Assembly: GCA_036489565.1 (NCBI GenBank)
Contig: DASXFN010000119.1
Span: forward strand, 1-64,000
DNA from: JAICKN01 sp036489565
GTDB taxonomy: Bacteria; Acidobacteriota; Terriglobia; Terriglobales; Acidobacteriaceae
DNA: 64,000 nucleotides
Direction: 5' to 3'
Shown here one piece after another: positions 8,295 through 16,903 of the stretch (position 1 is the stretch's first letter; every line of letters begins with the position of its first letter). The notes under the pieces were generated by a model that saw only the letters and a program-made list of their open reading frames with translations, ran no database searches and had not been told where the DNA came from. The translations under genes and the position numbers were made by a program.

Positions 8295-9077
8295 TTACTT
8301 TTTGTAGTCGAACGAGAACTCAACGGAAACCTTATTTCCTGAATAATCCGAAGGCAAGGGACCAAATGTGTCAATACGTTGCAAAGCACGTACGGCAGAG
8401 AGATCCAGCGATGGGATCCCGCTCGACTGCTCTACATGGATATTCGTTGGCCGCCCATCACGCGTAACGTCAAAAGTGAGGTAGAAGCGGTTTGCCGTCT
8501 GGATGCTGGGGTCCACCTCATAGGCTAGCCAGTTTTCGTGGACTTTCTGTGAGATGACGCGCACATACCAGGCGAAGCGTGTGCCAAAATCGCCGCCGCC
8601 GCCGGTGAAATTGAAGCCAGCGCTGACCGGGCCGGCGTTGAAGGATCCATACAACGTGGTGGAAGGGCCGCCTTCACCATAAGGGACGGCGTTATCAGCT
8701 TGCGGTTGTGGCTGAGGTTGCGGTTTGCGCAGAGTTTCGCTGATTTGCTGCTTGGGTTTGGGCTTGGCATGCTTGTCGGCAATAGGAATCGCGTTCTGGT
8801 CTTCTTGTTTAGGTTTCGGCTGAGATTCCGACAATCCCTTTGATTCCGTAGCCAGCACGTTTTGAGTCTTGACGGGATTGGCGGGCAAGGGAACTGTATT
8901 CACGATACTCACGCCAATTGCCGTGCCGCCTCCGCCTTCTCCCCACGTGGAAGATCCGCCGGGAGCGATTACGGCGTAGAGCACGATGGCAACGGCAATA
9001 CCACAATGGAACCCCGCCGACCAACCAAGGTTTCGGCCCCAGCGTTCGTGCTCAAAGAATATCTCAGCGCTTGCCAT
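8295..9077 (-). CDS. TolA/TonB-like energy-transducing protein
   Basis: A periplasm-spanning link between the TolQR (ExbBD-type) motor and the outer membrane. It has one N-terminal membrane anchor (about 23-41), a Pro/Lys/Gln-rich spacer (about 75-135, including KPKPKQQ and PQPQPQPQ), a Gly-rich segment, and a C-terminal TonB/TolA-type domain (about 165-258) with VHENWLAYEV, FDVTRDGRPTNIHVEQSSG and the LDLSAVRALQ helix. By position it takes the place of TolA, but the spacer is TonB-like and lacks the long Ala/Lys helix of enterobacterial TolA. Start at ATG 9077, overlapping the tolR end by 14 bases; a TTG eight codons upstream is less likely. Confidence 0.85.
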   Translation of the reverse strand: MASAEIFFEHERWGRNLGWSAGFHCGIAVAIVLYAVIAPGGSSTWGEGGGGTAIGVSIVNTVPLPANPVKTQNVLATESKGLSESQPKPKQEDQNAIPIADKHAKPKPKQQISETLRKPQPQPQPQADNAVPYGEGGPSTTLYGSFNAGPVSAGFNFTGGGGDFGTRFAWYVRVISQKVHENWLAYEVDPSIQTANRFYLTFDVTRDGRPTNIHVEQSSGIPSLDLSAVRALQRIDTFGPLPSDYSGNKVSVEFSFDYKK

Positions 9078-9489
9078 GAGATTCCAGCGGTTGAGTGACA
9101 ATACTCACATTTGTAATGCCGGATTGCTTCACGGCATCCATGACGGTGGCAAAAGCTCCGAAAGGAACGTCTTCATCGGCGCGAACAAAAATGGACTGGT
9201 TCTGAGGATCGCGGATCTTCTGCCGCAGTTTGTCGCCGATCTCATTGATGTTGATGGGATCGTTTCCCAAAAACACTCGCTGTTCCTTGTTAATGCTAAT
9301 CACCAAACGCTCCTGGGTGATTTCCTTGACGCTGCGGGTTTTAGGAACATTGACTTCAATGCCGGACTGAAGCACGGGCGCAGTGACCATGAAGATGATA
9401 AGGAGCACAAGAACCACATCCACCAGCGGGGTGATGTTGATGTCGGCGAGTGAGGTCTGCGTGCGTCCGTTGGCAGCCGTAAAGGCCAT
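9064..9489 (-). CDS. tolR: ExbD/TolR family biopolymer transport protein
   Basis: Proton-driven motor subunit (141 residues, typical). A single transmembrane helix at about 19-39, in ITPLVDVVLVLLIIFMV, carries the conserved membrane aspartate (Asp24) used for proton coupling. The periplasmic domain (about 55-135) contains the usual LVISI and FVRADEDVPFG strands. Its ATG overlaps the tolQ stop by one base (TAATG), which implies translational coupling. Whether the pair is best called TolR or ExbD is decided here by the tolB-pal-cpoB genes behind it. Confidence 0.93.
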   Translation of the reverse strand: MAFTAANGRTQTSLADINITPLVDVVLVLLIIFMVTAPVLQSGIEVNVPKTRSVKEITQERLVISINKEQRVFLGNDPININEIGDKLRQKIRDPQNQSIFVRADEDVPFGAFATVMDAVKQSGITNVSIVTQPLESHGKR

Positions 9490-10232
9490 TACCGGCGTAC
9501 CTCGGGAGCGTCAGCGCGATAGCTTGGCTGGGGGTGGAGAGATTCAACCGCGTTCAGCATTTCTAGAGAAAAATCATCGCCCCGAGCGGCAAAGTCGCGT
9601 ATGGAACTGCCAATCAGGTTATAAGCAATCACGGCCGGGATAGCTGCCGCAAGACCCGCGGCGGTTGTGATTAAGGCTTCTGAAATTCCGGGAGCGACGG
9701 CGCGCAAAGTGGCTGCTCCAGCCGCGCCGAGGCCGTGGAAGGCATCAATAATTCCCCAAACCGTTCCAAACAAGCCAATGAAGGGCGTGACAGCGGCGGT
9801 GATTGCCAGCCAGGGAAGGTTGCGCTCGAATCGCGAGATTTCCTCGGAAACCGCGATCTGCATGGCGCGCTGAATAGAGACTAAGTTCTTCAGTACTCCT
9901 CCATTGCCTATCTGACGCTTGTACTCGTCAAAGCCGCTCTCGAAGACGCCCACGAGCGGACTTGGTTTGAACTGCTCGGCCACGGAACTGACGTCTTGGA
10001 GTTGACGCGCTTTACGGAAAGCGCGAGAGAAGCGTCCGCTTTGCACTCGGGCCCGCCGCAAAAGCCCCCATTTGGAGAGGATAATGGCCCAGGAAATCAA
10101 GCTGAAGGCTAACAGGATAAGAAGAACGACCTTGGCGACCGGACCGGTTTCTTCCACCAGATCGGTAATTTCGCCGCCAACAAAGACCGCCAGCAAGGAA
10201 TGGAAATACATCGTATTGAGGAAAATGGCCAC
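9489..10232 (-). CDS. tolQ: MotA/TolQ/ExbB proton channel family protein
   Basis: Inner-membrane proton channel of the Tol-Pal system (247 residues). Three membrane segments are visible: about 33-56 (LLILLAFSLISWAIILSKW), about 140-165 (AITAAVTPFIGLFGTVWGI) and about 180-210 (ALITTAAGLAAAIPAVIAYN). The last two hold the family's Thr/Ala-rich channel helices. It is the first gene of the minus-strand tol-pal run, so the promoter should lie in 10233-10370. The annotated start is GTG; an ATG seven codons in is an alternative, and neither has a strong ribosome binding site. Confidence 0.92.
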   Translation of the reverse strand: MAIFLNTMYFHSLLAVFVGGEITDLVEETGPVAKVVLLILLAFSLISWAIILSKWGLLRRARVQSGRFSRAFRKARQLQDVSSVAEQFKPSPLVGVFESGFDEYKRQIGNGGVLKNLVSIQRAMQIAVSEEISRFERNLPWLAITAAVTPFIGLFGTVWGIIDAFHGLGAAGAATLRAVAPGISEALITTAAGLAAAIPAVIAYNLIGSSIRDFAARGDDFSLEMLNAVESLHPQPSYRADAPEVRR

Positions 10233-10372
10233 TGGAAATTATAGAACAATGTTAAGGCAATTCTGGCGAGGCGAATCCCATCCATTAACCTATTTTGTGA
10301 AAAAACGCACTCGTTAGGGCAGGCATCTAAGCTTCAGATTTCGCACGAGAAAAACATAATTTGGAGGCAATG

Positions 10373-11050
10373 ATGGCACATTTCGGCACGCTAAAGTCGT
10401 TTCGGTTCAGCGAAGGAGACGCCGATGATATTCGCGGCGCCGTCCTTTATGGCCTAAACGATGAGAAACTTGGCAAAATTGACGACGTAATCTTTGATCA
10501 CTCTTCCGGGGACATTCATTACGCGGTCGTGGATACCGGCGGCTGGCTCTCGAGCAAAAAGTTTGTGGTTCCTTCCTCTCGACTTAATCCGTCCGGGAAG
10601 CATGAGGGCGATTACCAAGCGGCCTTGACCAAAGAACAGATTGAAACATTTCCAGCTTATGACGAGGATGCGGTGGGATCTGAAAAAAGCTGGGACGATT
10701 ACGAGGAAGCATATAGCGCGGTTTGGGAGGGCAATGAAGTGCAACATCGAGCGGGCAGCGATCATAATGTGACGCCGACCGATGATGAAGTTCTTCCTGA
10801 TACGGGTTCTTCTTATGCTGGCACGCGGCAGCCCGTGCTCGATGTAACTCCGGAAAGGTTGGTGCCATCTGGGAATCAAGCGGAAATTTCACCCAGTTCG
10901 ACCGGAGCCGGGCAACGATGGTTGTCTTTTGAGGACAGCTTGCGGCAACGACGGAGGGAAGTGACCACCGGTTGTGTGACTTGCAACCGGACGACTGCAT
11001 CGGAAACGGCCTCTGACCGGGAGAGGGACGAACGCAGGAAGGCCAGCTAG
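10373..11050 (+). CDS. PRC-barrel domain protein
   Basis: A 225-residue soluble protein. The N-terminal part (about 15-80) is a PRC-barrel: the pattern IRGAVLYGLNDEKLGKIDDVIFD, then YAVVDTGGWLSSKKFVVP, is characteristic of this small beta-barrel, known from photosynthetic reaction-centre H subunits, RimM and many stress proteins. The rest is acidic and low-complexity, with a Cys pair near the end (TGCVTCN) and a charged tail. The ATG at 10373 is chosen because GGAGG lies 5 bases upstream; an ATG three bases earlier is too close. It stands alone, followed by a strong terminator. Function unknown; a role in stress response is a guess from family context. Confidence 0.75.
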   Translation: MAHFGTLKSFRFSEGDADDIRGAVLYGLNDEKLGKIDDVIFDHSSGDIHYAVVDTGGWLSSKKFVVPSSRLNPSGKHEGDYQAALTKEQIETFPAYDEDAVGSEKSWDDYEEAYSAVWEGNEVQHRAGSDHNVTPTDDEVLPDTGSSYAGTRQPVLDVTPERLVPSGNQAEISPSSTGAGQRWLSFEDSLRQRRREVTTGCVTCNRTTASETASDRERDERRKAS

Positions 11051-11079
11051 GAAATACGTGGGCAAAGGAATGCGAGTAG

Positions 11080-11105
11080 GCGGCAGACCAAGCTGCCGCT
11101 TTTTT
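11080..11105 (+). terminator. Rho-independent terminator after the PRC-barrel gene
   Basis: GCGGCAG (11080-11086) pairs perfectly with CTGCCGC (11093-11099) across a six-base loop and is followed by six Ts. It lies 30 bases after the stop codon. Confidence 0.85.
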
Positions 11106-11174
11106 GTTTGCGTGAAGAAGATGCCAATAAACTACTTGACCGTTTCAAACAATCAGTTGTAACGTCTGCGACGA

Positions 11175-11756
11175 ATGGGAATTACTCCCGAGTATGAGCG
11201 TTTATCTCCTCAACTGCCGCAATTGCGTTTCGGTTTTGGTCTCGCCGGGCTTCTCTTTATTGGGCAAATCATCTGGGCCACGCAGCGGGTTCTACAGCCT
11301 GGATCAGATTCGGCAGGTGGCATTGCCGCCGCATTTTCTGTGATTTGTGCATTCGTCGCATCAGCATATTTCTTGAATTGTGTTTATACATACCACTATG
11401 TTCTGACACAAGTGGACGGCTGGCAGCACCCAATTAGCCCCAAGAGGGCGGTCAGATTTCATTTCATTCCATTTTTTGATTTGTATTGGAATTACAAATG
11501 GCCCCATGAGATCGCAAAATTTGTGAATTGGAGGATAGGGAGACGCCGCATGTCCGGCGTCTTGGTGGGGACACTCGTTCTACTGGGGACGCTAGTTTCA
11601 TTCTACGAAGCAAGCCTCGGGCTGATAATTGTTTTCTCAGCTTTTGCGTATCTTTCACGCTGTTTACGCGAAGCTTTTGCTGCAATTCCCGTCCCTGAAG
11701 AATTGCATGTAACAAACGGTTTGGATACGACCTCGGTCAGCACAAATCAATACTGA
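11175..11756 (+). CDS. Membrane protein of unknown function (DUF4328-like layout)
   Basis: A 193-residue protein with about four membrane segments (18-37, 46-72, 126-145, 146-165). Between the second and third lies a conserved-looking cytoplasmic stretch, HPISPKRAVRFHFIPFFDLYWNYKW, whose Pro/aromatic content recalls the DUF4328 group of small membrane proteins. I cannot assign a function. No strong ribosome binding site precedes the ATG. A terminator stands between it and the gene in front, so it is probably transcribed on its own or with recN, which starts 95 bp downstream. Confidence 0.6.
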   Translation: MGITPEYERLSPQLPQLRFGFGLAGLLFIGQIIWATQRVLQPGSDSAGGIAAAFSVICAFVASAYFLNCVYTYHYVLTQVDGWQHPISPKRAVRFHFIPFFDLYWNYKWPHEIAKFVNWRIGRRRMSGVLVGTLVLLGTLVSFYEASLGLIIVFSAFAYLSRCLREAFAAIPVPEELHVTNGLDTTSVSTNQY

Positions 11757-11808
11757 TGTTGTTTACATGATTCCATGCTATGCTGCGCTCAGTTTTCATA
11801 GAATGTAG

Positions 11809-11827
11809 CGCCGGACTTAATCCGGCG
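11809..11827. other. Small perfect inverted repeat in front of recN
   Basis: CGCCGGA (11809-11815) and TCCGGCG (11821-11827) with a CTTAA loop, 24 bases before the recN start. There is no T-run after it. It could be an mRNA leader hairpin or a protein-binding site; nothing decides between these. Confidence 0.3.
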
Positions 11828-11851
11828 AAGCATCCGTGACCCAGGGCTCCC

Positions 11852-13552
11852 GTGCTAGTCGAACTGCGGCTCGAAAATTACGCGGTCATTGACAACGTGG
11901 CGGTTGAGTTTTCTGCTGGGCTGAATCTGCTGACTGGCGAAACCGGCGCTGGCAAGTCCATCCTGATAGACGCCTTGGCCCTTCTTCTGGGCGAAAAAGC
12001 CTCGAGTGACGTTATCCGCACGGGTGCTGAGAAGGCTGTTGTGGCGGCGGTGTTTGAGGCCGAGGGCTCGGCTGAAAAAATCATTGGCAAAATTCTTGAA
12101 GAGAACGGTCTGGATGTTAATTCCGACGACAATTCCATCATTCTGCGCCGCGAAATCAGCCTGGGCGGCAAGGGACGCGTCTTCGTCAATAATCAGCCTG
12201 CGACTGTCTCCGTGTTAAAGCAGTTGGCCCCGCATTTGGCTAACATTCACGCGCAAAATGAGTCATTGCTGTCGTTTGATGCGGCGGCGCGGCTGCATCT
12301 TCTCGACGAATACGCGGGCACTCAACTGGAAGCTGTAAACAAAAGTTTCGCGCAGTGGAAGGGCATTGTTGGTCGCATCGCAGAGTTGGAACAGGAAGAG
12401 CAGGACCGAGCAAAATTATTAGATTTGTGGACATTTCAGAAACAAGAGATTGAGGGAGCTAAACTTCTCCCCGGAGAAGATGAGCGGCTGGAGGCTGAAA
12501 AGCGCGTACTGGCCAATGCCGAAAAGATTTATGGCTCGGCCATGCAGGCATTTGACCTGCTATATGAGGGAAGCGGTTCCACTTCATCCACCTTGCGGTC
12601 CGCCCAAAAACACATTGAAGAACTTGCCCGCTACGAGCCCAAGTTCCAGGAGGCGCTCTCTGCTCTGGATTCTGCCCGCATTAGCGTGGAGGATGTAGGC
12701 GCTGGCTTGCGTGATTATGCGGGTGGAATTGAAGCTTCGCCGGAACACCTTGCCGAGGTGGAAGACCGGTTGGCGTCGCTGGATCGATTAAAACGCAAAT
12801 ACGGTCCAACGCTCGAAGATGTAATCCATTTGGGCAACGAGGTGAGCCGGAAACTTTCCGAAATGGAAAATAAAGACGAAGTGCTCCGCAAACTTGGCGC
12901 GGAACTTGCGGCGGCGGGCGAGGGCTACCTGCAAGTTGCGCGGTCGCTTTCGAAGAAGCGGTACGAAGCCGCGCGCAAACTGGAGAAGGTGGTCGAGGCG
13001 GAAATTAATGACCTGGCGATGAAGTCCAGCTTCCATATTGAGGTCGGTGGCACAGACGAAGAAATTCATTGGACATCCGCCGGATTTGACGAAGTCGTAT
13101 ATCTGATCGCCACTAATCCCGGTGAACCGATGCGTCCGTTGGAGCAGATCGCTTCCGGCGGAGAGTTGTCTCGGGTCATGCTGGCATTAAAGGCCAGCGT
13201 GGAAGCGGGCTCCGGCAAAGGCAAGAAGAGTTCGGGCGCGCAGAGAACGCTGATTTTCGACGAAATTGATATTGGCATTGGTGGTCGCGCCGCGGAAGCC
13301 GTAGGTAAAAAGCTAAAGGCCCTCTCGCGCGCGAACCAGGTTTTATGCGTGACGCACCTGCCGCAAATCGCGACCTTTGCCGACCATCACTATGTAATTG
13401 AGAAAAAGACCTCTTCCGGCAAAACGAAGACGTCCGTTCGCCTGATTACTGGGGAAGAGCGCACCGAAGAGGTGGCACGCATGCTGAGCGGCGCGAAATT
13501 GACGGAAACTTCCATCAAACATGCCGAGCAAATGATCAAAACGAACGCCTGA
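11852..13552 (+). CDS. recN: DNA repair protein RecN
   Basis: SMC-like ATPase acting in recombinational repair of double-strand breaks. The N-terminal Walker A is GETGAGKS (29-36), following the typical LRLENYAVIDNVAVEF start. A long central coiled coil runs from about 155 to 360. The C-terminal half holds the ABC signature ASGGELSRVMLA (about 433-445) and Walker B LIFDEIDIGIGG (about 467-478), then VTHLPQIA. The 566-residue length is normal. Start GTG at 11852, fixed by the conserved N-terminus; an AGGG lies about 6 bases upstream. It is monocistronic on the plus strand and converges with the DMT gene behind it. Confidence 0.97.
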   Translation: MLVELRLENYAVIDNVAVEFSAGLNLLTGETGAGKSILIDALALLLGEKASSDVIRTGAEKAVVAAVFEAEGSAEKIIGKILEENGLDVNSDDNSIILRREISLGGKGRVFVNNQPATVSVLKQLAPHLANIHAQNESLLSFDAAARLHLLDEYAGTQLEAVNKSFAQWKGIVGRIAELEQEEQDRAKLLDLWTFQKQEIEGAKLLPGEDERLEAEKRVLANAEKIYGSAMQAFDLLYEGSGSTSSTLRSAQKHIEELARYEPKFQEALSALDSARISVEDVGAGLRDYAGGIEASPEHLAEVEDRLASLDRLKRKYGPTLEDVIHLGNEVSRKLSEMENKDEVLRKLGAELAAAGEGYLQVARSLSKKRYEAARKLEKVVEAEINDLAMKSSFHIEVGGTDEEIHWTSAGFDEVVYLIATNPGEPMRPLEQIASGGELSRVMLALKASVEAGSGKGKKSSGAQRTLIFDEIDIGIGGRAAEAVGKKLKALSRANQVLCVTHLPQIATFADHHYVIEKKTSSGKTKTSVRLITGEERTEEVARMLSGAKLTETSIKHAEQMIKTNA

Positions 13553-13581
13553 AGTACCTGCGCTCCGTCTTCGCGTTTCGC

Positions 13582-13929
13582 CTACCATTTCTTAAAAATC
13601 ACGAATACCGCGAGCACGATCATCCCGAATCCAGCAATGTAATTCCACTTGATTGGTTCCTTGAGGTACAAAATGGAGAACACGGAAAATACCGAGAGTG
13701 TGATGACCTCCTGAATCGTCTTTAATTGCGCCGCGCTGAATTGGTACGATCCAATGCGGTTTGCCGGAACCTGGAAGCAGTATTCGAAAAACGCGATTCC
13801 CCAGCTGATTACGATGACCTGGAGCAGGGGCGCTTCGCGGTATTTCAAATGCCCGTACCAGGCGAAGGTCATGAAAATGTTCGAAATCGTGAGCAGGATG
13901 ATCGTGGTCATATCAGGGGATTTTGTCAT
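13582..13929 (-). CDS. DMT family protein (DUF486)
   Basis: A 115-residue inner-membrane protein with four predicted helices, of the DUF486 branch of the drug/metabolite transporter superfamily. The signature FMTFAWYGHLKYREAPL and FFEYCFQVPANRIG are typical, as is IKWNYIAGFGMIVLAVFVIF at the end. No substrate is known for the family. It is divergent from the LigD-type gene (the putative 5' ends are about 120 bp apart) and convergent with recN. ATG at 13929 is used; a second ATG six codons in is possible. Confidence 0.8.
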   Translation of the reverse strand: MTKSPDMTTIILLTISNIFMTFAWYGHLKYREAPLLQVIVISWGIAFFEYCFQVPANRIGSYQFSAAQLKTIQEVITLSVFSVFSILYLKEPIKWNYIAGFGMIVLAVFVIFKKW

Positions 13930-14051
13930 AAGTGGCTTCGGAAAAGCAGATCATCGCTTCGCTGGGCGACTGCATCCAAAAGACGACCGGGCCGGGAACT
14001 ATACTGTGTGACGCGAATTGCCCGCTTTTTGGCCTGGCCTCTGGAGGATGC

Positions 14052-15098
14052 TTGAGCGATTCAACTGTCGTGGAAATTCAAGACAAGCGGTTGACCCTCT
14101 CGAACCTGGAGAAAGTCCTATACCCCGCTGCAAAGTTCACCAAAGGGCAGGTGATTGACTACTATGCGCGAATTGCGCCGGTGCTTGTGCCGCACCTTGC
14201 GGGCCGTCCACTGACGTTGAAGCGCTATCCGAATGGCGTGGACAGCGAATTTTTCTTTGAGAAGAACGCGACCAAGCATCGTCCCGACTGGGTGAAGACT
14301 GCTCCTATATGGAGCGAAGGCAACAATCGAAATGTGAATTACATTCTTGCGAATGACTTGGCTACTCTCGTGTGGGTGGCGAACCTGGCGGGAATTGAGT
14401 TGCATCCTTCGCTCTCGAAGGCGAAAAACATTGAGTCTCCTACCATGATGGTGTTCGATCTGGATCCTGGCGCTCCAGCGAACATTGTGCAGTGTTGCCA
14501 GGTTGGATTTTGGTTGCGCGAAATTTTCGACCGATTTGGATTGCAGAGTTTTCCCAAGACATCCGGATCGAAGGGCCTACAAATCTATGTCCCGCTCAAT
14601 TCGCCGACTTCTTACGATGAAACCAAACCATTCGCCCATGCTCTGGCCCGGTTACTGGAAGACGAACATAGGGAGCTTGTAGTTTCTGACATGAAAAAGG
14701 CTTTGCGTACCGGCAAAGTGCTTGTGGATTGGAGCCAGAACGACGAGCACAAAACTACGATTGCCGTGTATTCGTTGCGTGCGCGCGAAAGGCCTACGGT
14801 TTCGACTCCAGTCAGTTGGGATGAAGTGGAGCAGGCTTTAAAGAAAAAAGATGCCAACCTGCTGCGCTTCGAGGCGGAGCAAGTGCTGAAGCGCGTGGAT
14901 AAATTAGGAGATTTATTTGCACCAGTCCGTGAGTTAAAGCAGAAGTTGCCGAAACTGGCTGGCATACAGGAATCCAAAGCGGAGTCCATTAAGGCTGGGC
15001 TGGACTTGGCAGCGCAGGCGCAAAAGCCTTTGCGAAAGAAATCGAAAGATAAACCTAAGCCGCGCCGCACTGCCGTCAAGAAATCGCGAAAGTTATAA
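14052..15098 (+). CDS. Stand-alone LigD-type polymerase/primase domain protein
   Basis: Archaeo-eukaryotic-primase-like polymerase of the bacterial non-homologous end-joining system, normally a domain of LigD. I place the start at TTG 14052, five bases behind GGAGGA; the frame open upstream reads as non-family sequence. Conserved features from that start: LTLKRYPNG near 55-63, the metal-binding FDLDPG (Asp136, Asp138), SGSKGLQ (171-177), VDWSQND and an ARERPTVSTPV block. The C-terminal 60 residues are Lys-rich (KKSKDKPKPRR), a likely DNA-binding tail. There is no ligase or nuclease domain, and no ku gene is in the window. At the position of His710 in Pseudomonas LigD the residue is Gln177. 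It is followed 24 bp later by a DUF72 gene. Confidence 0.85.
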   Translation: MSDSTVVEIQDKRLTLSNLEKVLYPAAKFTKGQVIDYYARIAPVLVPHLAGRPLTLKRYPNGVDSEFFFEKNATKHRPDWVKTAPIWSEGNNRNVNYILANDLATLVWVANLAGIELHPSLSKAKNIESPTMMVFDLDPGAPANIVQCCQVGFWLREIFDRFGLQSFPKTSGSKGLQIYVPLNSPTSYDETKPFAHALARLLEDEHRELVVSDMKKALRTGKVLVDWSQNDEHKTTIAVYSLRARERPTVSTPVSWDEVEQALKKKDANLLRFEAEQVLKRVDKLGDLFAPVRELKQKLPKLAGIQESKAESIKAGLDLAAQAQKPLRKKSKDKPKPRRTAVKKSRKL

Positions 15099-15122
15099 TG
15101 GCCGTGACGATTCGAATATTTT

Positions 15123-15863
15123 ATGGCGCAACTTCATGTGGGCACTTCCGGTTGGGCTTATGCGGGTTGGAAGCCTGACTTTTATCCTGCGAAGCTGGCG
15201 CAGAAGAATTTCCTGCAGTACTACTCGACGCAGCTCAACACGGTCGAGGTGAATTTCACCTTCCGCCAACTGGTAAAAGAGACCACAGTGGCCAAGTGGA
15301 TCGCGGAGACTCCGGCGAATTTCCGCTTTGGCGTCAAGGCCCACCAGGTAATCACGCACATAAAGCGTCTTAAGAATACTGAGGACTTTTTGCCGCGGTT
15401 TATGAACACGATTGCGCCACTCGCGCAGGCGGGGAAGATGGGGCCTATACTCTTCCAGCTTCCGCCGAATATGAAGGTGGATGTTGCAGTGCTTGAAGAA
15501 TTTCTTGGCGCCGTGCCGCGTGGCGTGGTGGCTGCTTTTGAGTTTCGTCACGAGTCGTGGTTTACGGACCTGGTTTTCGATCTGCTCAAGAAGCATAACC
15601 GGGCATTGTGCGTGGCGGAGACGGAAGAGCGCGTCACACCTGATGTGGTGACAGCTGATTTTGCTTACTACCGGTATCGCAAACCAGAATATTCGGCGGA
15701 AGAGCGCAAACAAATGGTGGGACGGCTGCGGGAACATTTGAGCCTGGGGCGCGATGTGTTTGCTTACTTCAAGCATGAGGAGACACCGCAAGGGGCGATC
15801 TATGCCGTGGAGGTCTTGAAGGAAGTGGGCGCGGGAATGGATGAGCGTTCCAGTCAGATTTAA
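15123..15863 (+). CDS. DUF72 domain-containing protein
   Basis: A 246-residue TIM-barrel-like protein of the DUF72 (YecE) family. Typical elements are the N-terminal VGTSGWAYAGWKPDFYP, then YYSTQLNTVEVNFTFR, RFGVKAHQVITH, and FEFRHESWF, with a C-terminal VFAYFKHEE. The family's biochemical role is not established. It starts 24 bp after the LigD-type gene on the same strand and is likely co-transcribed with it; DUF72 genes often sit near DNA repair genes, but a functional link is inference. Start ATG 15123, immediately supported by the conserved N-terminus. Confidence 0.88.
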   Translation: MAQLHVGTSGWAYAGWKPDFYPAKLAQKNFLQYYSTQLNTVEVNFTFRQLVKETTVAKWIAETPANFRFGVKAHQVITHIKRLKNTEDFLPRFMNTIAPLAQAGKMGPILFQLPPNMKVDVAVLEEFLGAVPRGVVAAFEFRHESWFTDLVFDLLKKHNRALCVAETEERVTPDVVTADFAYYRYRKPEYSAEERKQMVGRLREHLSLGRDVFAYFKHEETPQGAIYAVEVLKEVGAGMDERSSQI

Positions 15864-15926
15864 AATTCGATGTTTGCACCACCTCTAACACTTCTCACGA
15901 ATGTCCGATAACGGTATTTCTAGATT

Positions 15927-16853
15927 GTGCTTTCTGAAGCTAACTCCCGCGTGGTTTCCGGATTTCTCGACTATCTGAGAATCGAGAAGGGACTTGCTTT
16001 ACTTACTATTTCCGCCTACACAAATGACATCGGTCAGTTCGCGGGATTTCTGGAGGAGCGCAAGCGCCTGTTGAACAACGCGCGGCGCGAGGACGTCAAG
16101 GATTTCATCCAGCAACTGTTCGGCAACGCCATGGACGGACGCTCCGTGGGACGGAAGCTCTCCGCGTTGCGGCATCTGTATAAGTATTTGCTGCTGGATA
16201 AAACAATCAGTCACGACCCCACGCTGAATATTGACTCGCCCAAGCAGTGGAAGGTCTTGCCGAAATCGCTGGCGCATGAGGAGATCGAAAGCCTATTACA
16301 AGCTCCGCGTATAGTTTCGAACCGTAAAGAAGCCGCGGCGCTAGCGATTCGCGACCGCGCCATGCTGGAAATGTTTTACGCTGCTGCGCTGCGAGTCTCG
16401 GAGATTATTGGCGTGAAATTGGAGGACTTAAAGTTGGAGTTGGGTTATGTATTGGTACGCGGTAAAGGCGACAAAGAGAGAATTGTTCCTTTGGGGCGAG
16501 CTTCGCAGGAGATTGTGGCGGGCTATCTGAAAAATTCAAGACCTGTTCTGACAGCTGACAAAAGTTCTCCATTTTTGTTTTTGGGAAGGCGAGCAAAGAA
16601 ATTGTCGCGGCAACGCGTTTGGCAGATGGTGAGTGCGGCGTCGGTAGCCGCTGGCCGCCATGCCAGCCCGCATATGCTTCGCCACAGTTGCGCCACGCAT
16701 ATGGTCGAGAACGGAGCGGACTTGCGCACCGTGCAAACCATTCTTGGCCACGCCGACATTTCCACGACGCAGATTTATACGCATTTGGCGCTGGATCGAT
16801 TGAAGAATGTTTATCGTAAGCATCATCCCAGGGCGAGGAAGAGGGCTGGGTAG
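15927..16853 (+). CDS. xerD: Tyrosine recombinase XerD
   Basis: Site-specific recombinase resolving chromosome dimers. The N-terminal SAM-like core-binding domain (about 8-95) contains FLDYLRIEKGLALLTISAYTND. The catalytic domain holds the full set: Arg near 155 (ALRVSEIIG), Lys near 183 (RGKGDKERIVPLG), HxxR at about 248 (HMLRHS), LGHADISTTQIYTH with the second His and the nucleophilic Tyr near 284. The C-terminus RLKNVYRKHHPRA is of the XerD type, which is why I call this one XerD and the next XerC. Start GTG 15927, fixed by family length (308 residues). It is 50 bp upstream of the second recombinase. Confidence 0.9.
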   Translation: MLSEANSRVVSGFLDYLRIEKGLALLTISAYTNDIGQFAGFLEERKRLLNNARREDVKDFIQQLFGNAMDGRSVGRKLSALRHLYKYLLLDKTISHDPTLNIDSPKQWKVLPKSLAHEEIESLLQAPRIVSNRKEAAALAIRDRAMLEMFYAAALRVSEIIGVKLEDLKLELGYVLVRGKGDKERIVPLGRASQEIVAGYLKNSRPVLTADKSSPFLFLGRRAKKLSRQRVWQMVSAASVAAGRHASPHMLRHSCATHMVENGADLRTVQTILGHADISTTQIYTHLALDRLKNVYRKHHPRARKRAG

Positions 16854-16903
16854 GTTCACCACGGAGGCGCTGAGACACGGAGAACGCCGATTTAATTTCC
16901 CAG

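Noticed and set aside
13932..14051. Longer N-terminus for the LigD-type polymerase gene
   Set aside because: The extra 40 codons do not look like the family; TTG 14052 has GGAGGA at the right spacing.
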